Of a stretch of 64,000 nucleotides of DNA, positions 16,558-25,400 are shown one piece after another. The first letter of the stretch is position 1. Every line of letters starts with the position of its first letter. Made by a program: the position numbers and the translations under genes. The notes beneath the pieces were generated by a model. It was given only the letters and a program-made list of their open reading frames with translations. It made no database searches and was not told where the DNA came from. Origin of the DNA: VHCN01 sp964589935 (lineage in GTDB: Bacteria > Verrucomicrobiota > Verrucomicrobiia > Limisphaerales > VHCN01). The DNA is taken from NCBI GenBank assembly GCA_964589935.1, contig CAZPVD010000001.1, positions 558,001-622,000 on the forward strand, in the 5' to 3' direction.

Positions 16558-18558
16558 ATGAAACGCTCCTGCAAAATAATTTCCGCGCTGAACGCCGGCC
16601 TTGTGCTCGGCTCGATCGTCCTCGCCGCGGGTGCCGCGCGCGCGGCGGATCAGTTCCCACCCGGCCGCATCAGCTTTCAGGGCCTCATCACCGACTCCGC
16701 GGGCGTCGTGCCCGGCCTCGCGGCACCGACAAATGTCGTCATCACATTCCGTATCTACCGCACCGCAGGCGGAACCACGCCGGCGGACATCCTCTGGGCT
16801 GAGCAGCAGATCGTCACGGTGGATCACGGCCACTACAGCGTGGCGCTCGGCAGCGGCAGCCCGACCGGCACGGCACCGTTCACGAATAATCTCACCGGCC
16901 TCTTCTTCGGCGCGGATGCCTCGGAGCGTTACCTCGGCGTCACGGTGAGCGGCTACGGCGAGATTGCGCCGCGCCAGCAGTTCATGGCGTCGCCGTTCGC
17001 GCATCTCGCGCGCGGCGCAAACTCGCTCGTGGACGCCGCAGGCCGGCCGTTCATGGTCGTCACGTCGAGCGGTCTCGCCGTTGGTCTGACGAACTCGGCC
17101 ACGGCCACCGTGGATGTGGGCGGCACGGTGCGGGCCACAGCTTTCGTCGGCAACGGCTCGGGCCTGACGAATGTCGCGACCACGGCGGCGAGCATCACCG
17201 GCACACTCGTCTCGGCGCAGTTCGCCGACGGCGTTGTGACTTCGGCGAAGCTCGCCGCAGGCACGGTGGGCAGCGCTCAACTGGCGGCAGGCTCCGTGGA
17301 CACGACGAAGCTGACCGCAGACGCAGTGAACTTGATCTTGAGCCAGGCCGGCGGCGTGGGCGCGGGCGGCGGGGTGTTCTCTCAAAGCCCGGCGAACACA
17401 AATCTCACAAGCCTCGGCTTCGTGAACGTGGGCAAAAAAGTCATCGGCGGCGACCGCTGGACGATCAAGGCCACGGAGATCACGCCCAATGCGCCGGCGA
17501 ATCGGAATTACAGCACAGGCAGTTCGGACATGCGGCTGCAGGAGTCTTGCTGGACGGGGACCAAATGGATCGTGTGGGGTGGGATGAACGCCGCAGAGAA
17601 TGGTTTCCTTGGCACGGGCGCGATGTTTGATCCGGTGCTGAACACCTGGACTCCCATGTCCACCAGCGGCGCGCCGGCCGCACGGAATGAGTTTCAGTGC
17701 ATCTGGCTGGGCGATCGCATGTGGCTCTTCGGCGGAAATAACAATGGCGGCTTTGGCACCCTCACCGACGGTTTCTATTACAACCCAACCACCGACCAAT
17801 GGAGCAGTTTCAACACAGCCAACGGACCGGGCCATCGTGCGCGCTACAGCGCCTGTTACACTGGGACGGAGATCATCGTGTTTGGCGGCCATAACGGCGC
17901 GGCTTGGGTGAACACCGGGGCGCGTTACAACCCGGCGACGGACACTTGGCGCTCGATGGCTGCCAATCCCCAGCGCAACGGCTTCGGCGATCACTGCTTC
18001 GCGTGGACCGGGACGGAGATGATCATCGCCGGCGGCCATGACACGCAAGTCACCACGACCGGCATCAACAAGGCCGCGCGCTACAACCCGGTGCTGGACA
18101 ACTGGACCCCCATGCCGGACATCCCCTTTTTCACTTCAGACGGTAGCTCGGTTTGGACGGGCACGGAATACATTTACGGTTTTGGCTGGAACAGCGCGAA
18201 TCAGATTTATGCGCGCTACAATCCGGTGTCGAACACATGGAGTCCCACGCTTTCCGCACGCCCCGCCATCTCGAATGACGGCACGGGCCGAGTGGATCAT
18301 CAAGCGGTCTGGACCGGCACGGAATGGATCATCGCCGGTGGCTACGACGGCGGGCGCGGCCGCAAAGAAGCCGCGCGCTTCAACCCGGCGACGGGATTGT
18401 GGAAACAGATGCCGGACTTGCCGAAATTTACCCCCCACCAGCCGTTCACCTGGACCGGCAGGGAACTTCTTATCTTCAGCTCTTGGGACATTGATGCCGA
18501 CCAGTCCGTCATCGGCTACCAGCCGCCCATCGAGGTTTACCAATACGTGAAGCAATGA
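16558..18558 (+). CDS. Exported tail-fibre-like protein with one seven-bladed Kelch-like propeller
   Basis: A 666-residue protein. A signal peptide (MKRSCKIISALNAGLVLGSIVLAAGAARA, written here as residues 1-29) precedes DQFPPGRISFQGLI. A stalk (TTAASITGTLVSAQFADGVVTSAKLA and following, in two stretches) leads to seven blade motifs: WTGTKWIVWGG, WLGDRMWLFGG, YTGTEIIVFGG, WTGTEMIIAGG, WTGTEYIYGFG, WTGTEWIIAGG and WTGRELLIFSS. Closest by eye to the gene before it. The stop overlaps the ATG of the parvulin-like gene (ATGA at 18555). No catalytic residues of galactose oxidase-type Kelch enzymes are apparent, so a binding or structural role is more likely. Confidence 0.8.
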   Translation: MKRSCKIISALNAGLVLGSIVLAAGAARAADQFPPGRISFQGLITDSAGVVPGLAAPTNVVITFRIYRTAGGTTPADILWAEQQIVTVDHGHYSVALGSGSPTGTAPFTNNLTGLFFGADASERYLGVTVSGYGEIAPRQQFMASPFAHLARGANSLVDAAGRPFMVVTSSGLAVGLTNSATATVDVGGTVRATAFVGNGSGLTNVATTAASITGTLVSAQFADGVVTSAKLAAGTVGSAQLAAGSVDTTKLTADAVNLILSQAGGVGAGGGVFSQSPANTNLTSLGFVNVGKKVIGGDRWTIKATEITPNAPANRNYSTGSSDMRLQESCWTGTKWIVWGGMNAAENGFLGTGAMFDPVLNTWTPMSTSGAPAARNEFQCIWLGDRMWLFGGNNNGGFGTLTDGFYYNPTTDQWSSFNTANGPGHRARYSACYTGTEIIVFGGHNGAAWVNTGARYNPATDTWRSMAANPQRNGFGDHCFAWTGTEMIIAGGHDTQVTTTGINKAARYNPVLDNWTPMPDIPFFTSDGSSVWTGTEYIYGFGWNSANQIYARYNPVSNTWSPTLSARPAISNDGTGRVDHQAVWTGTEWIIAGGYDGGRGRKEAARFNPATGLWKQMPDLPKFTPHQPFTWTGRELLIFSSWDIDADQSVIGYQPPIEVYQYVKQ

Positions 18559-19427
18559 TGCGTCTTAACCCTAAACTGAACGCGCTCCGCGGCCTTGCTC
18601 CGGGGTGGAGAAATCCGGTGACGGCCACAGGCGTCGCTCTCGCGTTCGCCCTGTTCGCCAGCGCCGTGATGGCCGCGAATGTTGGCGAGCTGGTGGACGA
18701 CCGGCTCGCGGTCGAGCGGGTGTATTACGCCAAGCAGGTCGGGGCGAAGGAGCCTTTCGAGAAAGCTGTCCCACGCTCGGCCATTGAGCGGCGCGTGCAG
18801 CAGGAGTATCTCAAGGAAGCGGTGCTGCGGCGCGTTTACCGCATCGAGATCACGCCCGACCTCGTGCGCGCCGAGGTGGAGCGCATCCAGAAAAGCACAA
18901 TGTCGCCGGCGATGCTGAAGGAAATCCAGGCGTCGCTCGGCAACAATCCCGAACGCTTCGCGCGTTCGGTGGCGCGTCCGCTCGTCGTGGATCGCGTGCT
19001 GCGCTCGCGTTTCGAGTCCGACACCGCGCCGCAAATCCGGCCCCGTCAGTCGGCGGACGCCTTGCGCGCGCGGTTGCTCGCCGCCAAACCGGAGGAGCGC
19101 GCGGAATTGTTGCGCAAACAGGGTGGCAACGTGCAGGAGATCAGGTGGCTGTTTGCCTCGCGCCCAAAGGACTCGGACCAACCCAAGAAGGACAAGGCTG
19201 CCGATTCGCTGATGCCGAAGCGTTATTTCGCTGATCTGCACCCGGAAATGAAAAAGGTGCTTGATGCGCAAATGCAAACCCCCGGCGACGTGAGCGCGGT
19301 CTTTGGCACGGACCAGGGCTTCTCCCTGTATGTCCTGAGCAGCCGCATGCCCGAGGCGCTGACGGTGCTGGCCTGTGAAATTCCCAAACTCAGCTTCGAT
19401 GCCTGGCTCGCAATCCAGACGATATGA
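18555..19427 (+). CDS. SurA/parvulin-like periplasmic folding factor with a reduced PPIase domain
   Basis: A 290-residue protein with an uncleaved or long signal sequence (about 22-41, VALAFALFASAVMA). A SurA_N-like helical region (about 45-165) contains VNDRL-type VDDRLAVERVYYAK and many basic/acidic helices. The C-terminus retains only the last part of a PpiC domain (GDVSAVFGTDQGFSLYVLSSRMPE). The usual central SH-I-L and S-x-GG-LG segments are missing, so isomerase activity is doubtful and a holdase chaperone is more likely. Lying between the propeller genes and the giant exported protein, it probably escorts these proteins across the periplasm. Starts ATG 18555 or 18558. Confidence 0.65.
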   Translation: MMRLNPKLNALRGLAPGWRNPVTATGVALAFALFASAVMAANVGELVDDRLAVERVYYAKQVGAKEPFEKAVPRSAIERRVQQEYLKEAVLRRVYRIEITPDLVRAEVERIQKSTMSPAMLKEIQASLGNNPERFARSVARPLVVDRVLRSRFESDTAPQIRPRQSADALRARLLAAKPEERAELLRKQGGNVQEIRWLFASRPKDSDQPKKDKAADSLMPKRYFADLHPEMKKVLDAQMQTPGDVSAVFGTDQGFSLYVLSSRMPEALTVLACEIPKLSFDAWLAIQTI

Positions 19428-19431
19428 ATTT

Positions 19432-22400
19432 ATGAAACGGCTCATTCGCAATGTATCCGGCGTAATGGCACTGCTGGCCGCCGCGGCGACCGCACGGGCG
19501 CAGGCGCTCCAGTCTGTGCAGTCCGCGCTGCTCTACGCGGTAACGAACGACTTCCAACGTGGTGTGAACTGGCAATCGCCGACCGGCGTGCCGCTGTCCA
19601 CGACGGCGAACAACCCGCCCGGCTCCGACGGCCGCATCCCCGCCGGCCAGCTCACGGCAACGCCGGGACAGTTTCAAGGTGTAGTGACGTTTGCCGCGGT
19701 GACAGTGACGACGAACGCTTCCGCGCTGAACACGTCGGCGAGCTTCGCCGCCAACGCCGAAGCGTTGAACTGGCCGCGGGCGAAGGACGCCGGCGGCCAG
19801 ATCCGGCTCGTGCTTCGCGCGCAGGCGGGCGGGTCGTTTGTGAGCCAGATTTTCTCGTTCTTCTTCGGCTCCGTCATCCCGGTGCCGCAGGCGGACATCA
19901 ACGGACAACCCTTCACCGACATCACCGCTGCCAACAGCTACTGGATCCCGGAGCCGTTCACGACGAACAACCACGCCGGCGACAGTTACTACTGGAGCAA
20001 GCACGCGGGCAAGGTCTTCGCTGTGCAGCCCGGCGACGTCAACGTGACGTGGCGTCGGGCCACGCCGCTGCCAAACACATTCGACAATCCGCCGGCGGAC
20101 TTCGCGGGCAACGAGAACGTGAAGTATGCCGTCATCGGCGGCAGTTATTACCAGCTCCTGCAAACGCGGTATGGCGTCTCCGACGGCTCGGTCAAACTCA
20201 CGCGCCACATGTATTGGACCGAGGGCTTGTTCGCGGTGACTGGCAAGAAGGTTTCCGTGCCGACGGCGCGCGTGAAGGACATTCGTTTCGTCTACAACAC
20301 GGCATTTCCGCAGAACGTCGCATCCAACGAGGTTTATGTTGCGAACTCCAACACAAGCCTGTTCGGAAACAACGGTGCGTTGCTGGACACGCGCACGCTC
20401 TGGTTTGAGAACGGGATGATTTCGGCCAACAACAAGGAAGGCCGTGTGTTCATGGAGCTGCTTGGCAACTCGCTGGGCGGTGACGTGCGCGAGCATCTCG
20501 GCTTCGAGATTGTGGATGTGAACCAAGAGCCTGTGCCGTCCGACGTCACAGTGGAGTTGGGCGAACGCCTGAGTGCCTACCAAGACAATTCGCCCGCCGA
20601 TACAAATCTCTTCCCGAGCCCGATTTTGAATGCCACCGGGTTGAACTACATCTACCAGCAATTCCTTGGCGCGGACGGGGCGATGAATCTTTACGCGACG
20701 CGTGTGACCAAGGACGTGAACGACTCGCGTGCCCACTGGCTCGAAGAAAGCATTGGCGGCTTGCACTGGCCGTTCCGCCTCGTCCGATACAAGCAGGTCT
20801 GGCCGACGGATGTCGCCAAATACAGCCACTTTGTGCGCCCAACGGTAAGTGATGACATCTCCGCACAGGCGACGGCCATCGAACTGCCCATTCAGGATTT
20901 GCCGACCGTTGACTACGAAGACCCGACTGACATCGTCCGGTCCAAGTTCACGGCCGATCAAAAGTTCTACACGTTCTTGGACACCAATTATCCGGCGCTG
21001 CGCACGCTGATTCGTTACAACAACGGCGATCAGGTTTCCTTTGAGCGCGTATTCTCCTGGCTCGACACGAATTTGCGCGCGACGAATTTCGCAAACACAG
21101 TCGCGACAAACCTCTCCGCGTGGAATCCGACAAACACCACGTTCATTTGGCCCAACGCGTTGAAGGCGCCGCGCGTGGTCAACGCGACTGCGTGGGTCGG
21201 GCAGCGGCTTGCCGCGCCGGCTGATGATACTTATACAAACACGGCGGTGAGTTATTTTGCCGGTTACATCCGGCAAGACAAAGGAACGGGTTTCAGCGTT
21301 TCAGCCTATAAGGATCCGCTTGATCTGGGCATTTCCAATGCGGTCGCCAGTTCCATCATCCCGATTACCGCGTCAAACAATAACGCGACACTCGAAGTGT
21401 GGTGGTTCCGTCCGAACAACGCGGACACGGCGCGCGGGTTCACGAAAACCTACTGGCCCTCGATCATCAGCCACTACACGGTTTACTGGCCGACCAGCGC
21501 GCCCGCCGCGCGCGAGATCATCCTCGCCAGCAACGCCGGCAGCGGTCCGCTCACAAGTCTTGAATCCAAGGGCGCCCTCTACATCCAGAACGATCCCTCG
21601 CTTCCCGGCTACAACCCGAACGAGGAACACGCCCTCATGCAAGGCGGTCAGGTGTGGGCGCTGCGCGACGACCTTAATATCACCAACGCTGTCGGCTACT
21701 CGTCGCATCCTTACGTGCTACTCGAATACACGGACGCTGACGGCAGGCCGAGCATGACTCCGTTCCAAGTTATCCGCGAGAAAGGCAACGTGGTGTTCGA
21801 TTACACGCGCTATGCTGGTGGAATCTTACAGGCTCCGATGCCGTTGCCCCTGCTGGAGAAGCCGCTCGGCGCGAAACCTGTCGGATCGCCTGCACGCAGT
21901 TTCAACACCGAGATTAAACAGCACACAGTCTCGGGTGGTGCGCAGAGTGAGGCTGGGGGATTTTCACAAGTGACGCTCATTACCGCCACGCGACACTTCT
22001 ATCAACCTTACGAGTCACTCGCGCTACAGACCGTGTCCGCGCAAGGTCTGCTGACCAGCCGCACGTTCTTCACCACAAATGTCAACAGCGCGAGCAACCA
22101 GATCAACGGCGTGATTTCACTCACGCCCCCGCGCACGCTCGGCATCTGGACTTCGACCTCGCAGCCAGCCGATCCGACCCGTTATCGCTTTTTAGTTACC
22201 TCCCTGTCGGGCTTGTCGCCGACCGTGATAATTGCGAACCCAGCACTTCAGACGAATTGGACTGCAACTGTCGCCGCGCTCGGCACGGTGTCGGGGAACG
22301 CTTACGTTGAAATTCAATTTACCGGAAATGTTCCGGCTGCGGCGCAGACGAACACGGTCCTGATCGTGCCGCAAGGTGGTCAGATTGCGACCTCGTTCAA

Positions 22401-25400
22401 CGGCTGGCGTCTCGCCTACGAGGCGTTGACCGATTCCATCACCGACCCCGTTTTGCGCGACCGCTACGCGAGCTTCACCTTCCAAGACCGCAAGGGTGAC
22501 ACATGGTTCTATCGCGGCCCGCACAGCGCCGATTCAGGTGGCAAGGTCGTGATGCAGTATTACTACAAGACGCTCGATGGCTTTTACTTCCCGTCGCTTC
22601 CTACAAACGCGCAACCAGTGGCCGGCACGATTACGCCCTACCTGCGCCCGCGCAACCCTGACGGGAGCTTCGCCGGCAACCCGGTGTTGGCGGACGCGAA
22701 TGGAGACAACCAGCCGGACGGCAACGCGCTCGGCATCGTCTATCGGCCTGTCTGGCCGGAAGTCGTGCCGGTGCTGATGATGGCGGAGTCGCTCACCGTG
22801 CCAAAGCGCGGCCTCCCAGCCGTGCGTGGCCAGACAAGCCTCGATGTGCTTTATCAGCAGCCGCAATTCATCGGCGGCCCCACGGCCCGCGCGGCGGTGC
22901 TGCACGATCCGACGCGCGAGAAGCAGTTCAACCTCGGTCCCTCCGGCAGCACGAGCGTCCTCGGCAAATTGCCCGACTCGCTGCGAACCAGTGTGTATCA
23001 GGGGTTGACTTATTTCCCGAACCTGCCGCCGCATCTCGTGGATCGCTTCTTCTATGATCCGAACCGCGGCTCGAATGGTGCATTGGTGCTCCGTGGACAA
23101 TTCCAGCAGGAAACTGTCGGTGAAAGTTACCTGCTGCTTAATGTCCTCGGCTCGCAGGACGCCGGCGTGCTGCGCGGCCTCTGCACGGCGGACGACCCGC
23201 GCAAGGCGCTTTGGGACGCCGTGATCAACACCGGCCTTACCACGTCAATGCAGCAATTCGTGGAAGACCCGGCGCGTCCAGGCACTTTCAAGGCTGGTCC
23301 TTCTGAAACGGTTGGCCCTTCCGCACTCGCCGAGGTTAAAAACCAGGATGTCGCGGTGGACTCTTACGCACTTACTGCGACCGGTCCGGGCATTGGCTAT
23401 ATCACCCTCGTTGCTGGCAATGGCACCGCCTTCACGCCGGACACCGAGCCGGTGAGCGTGCAAATCATCAAAGTGGTGGACACGCTCTATCGCGGTGAGC
23501 TGAAAGTTGTGAAGTCATCCAATCCGCTCAGTGAGATTGTCACGCTCCAGCAGGTCGTGGATCTTGCGGCGAGGACGGATGATTATGACTTCCAGTGGCT
23601 CATCGCCGCGCCTGTGAACGGAGTTCCGCCGCCGGTCTATCAGAATACTCCGCGCCAATTGCTTGGCGATGGCACGTGGAACCATATCCGCTTTCCGCTG
23701 CCAACCGATCAGGCAGCGACGGTGCATCTTACTGATCCGTCACGAGTGATTCCTGAAGTTACCACGGCTGTGATCCCATTGAGTTTTATTTCGTTCTCCG
23801 CAGTCAGCACGAATGATGGCAACCTGAATTTCATCCTTCAACCGGGGATTCGCCATCCACTCATCGCAGGCACGCCGCTCACCGTCCGCGATGTTACAGG
23901 GGCTGAGTTTACTGGGTCACTGCTCTCGGTTTCGGAAACCAACTATCAGTCCCAGACGACGACAAACATTGTTGTGTCGCTCGATCCCGGTCAGATCAAC
24001 ATTCCAACCTCCTTGCAGGTCCTTCAACTCTACGAGCGTTCCGTGGCAGGGCAGCCACAGAGCATTGTCTTCCGCGAGGTGGCGATCAGTGATGCAAGCG
24101 ATTACTCGCAGTATTATTTGAGTTTGGACCTTGATCCGGCCCTGAAGGCCGGCGTGTATCTTGATGGACAACTTGTCGTTAATGCCAATTTCGGGTTGGC
24201 TGACACAGTTACCTCAGTTGCGCCCGGCGGTTTTAATCCGCTACCACGCACATATTTGCTTGGTCCTGATCTATTCGGCGGAGGTGTGCGCACAAATGGG
24301 GCGACGAAGCACCAGATAGCCGTGCTCTTCTACTCGGCCGCCAGCCCTGGAGCGTTGTTGAACTTCAATCTGCGACTCGAGGCTTACGAGTCCGTGGATC
24401 AGACGGCCGTGCCTGGTTCGCAATGGCTTCCGCTAGACCCAGCCAAGACCGCCGACAAAGTTCGCGCCATCATCGGCACCGGAGCCGACGTGCGGGCGCT
24501 ATCCGATAATTATCTCATCTCCCGCTACCGTGCCACGAACACCACGCACGCTTCCTACTCGCGCGGTTTCTCGCGCTGGACCGAGCCGCAGCTCGCAGAA
24601 GGCTGGATCAAGCGCGTGCTCGCCGGCATCAACCCATTCAACCAGCGTGTTAGTGACCTTTTCAATAACCGCGTCAACACCGACGTGAGCATTCTTACCC
24701 AAGCCGGCCACCGCTGGGAAGGAGATGTGGCACTGAACCTGGCCAACATCAACAACTCCGGCCTCATCGAGATATACGAGACTGTGCTGCGCCGTGGCCG
24801 CACCATCAGCGTAGACTCGGGTATCAATTACGGCCCCGCCAATGACGCATTGCTTCTGGCCGCTGGCTATCTGAACGACTTATACATGATGCTTGGCAAT
24901 GAGGCTTGGGCTGACGCGGCTAATCCAACCATCGGCATAGGCACAAAAGACCCGCAACATGGCGATATCGCCACGTCACTGTTCGCGTTCAAGGGACAGG
25001 TGCCTTCACTGCTCGAAGAGGAACTCGGCCTGCTTCGTGGTCGCGACGACTTCCTTCAACCGGGCGTCCAAGCAAAGCCAGTCTATAACCGTCTCTTTTG
25101 GAATTATACCCGCGGCATTGATGCTGGTGAAGTTATCTATGCGCTCAACTATAACATTCAGCCGCTTCCTGGTAGCTCGGCAGTAGATGCGAGCGCGGCG
25201 GCTTATATGTTCCCGCAGGGGCATGGTGATGCTTACGGCCACTATCTCACGGCGATGAAGGATTTCTTCTCGCTGTTCATCTCGCCGAGCTTTGACTGGG
25301 TGCCTCACCCCGAGGCGGTCTCCGTGCTAGGACAGCCGGTGGAAGTCAACTATCAGAATGAGCGCAAGTTTGCCACTGCCGCCGCGGCTCTTGCGCGCGC

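Noticed and set aside
15281..18048. Long minus-strand ORFs opposite the propeller genes (459 and 508 codons)
   Set aside because: They are high-GC shadow frames rich in Arg/Ala/Gly with no motif. The plus-strand frames have signal peptides and blade motifs.
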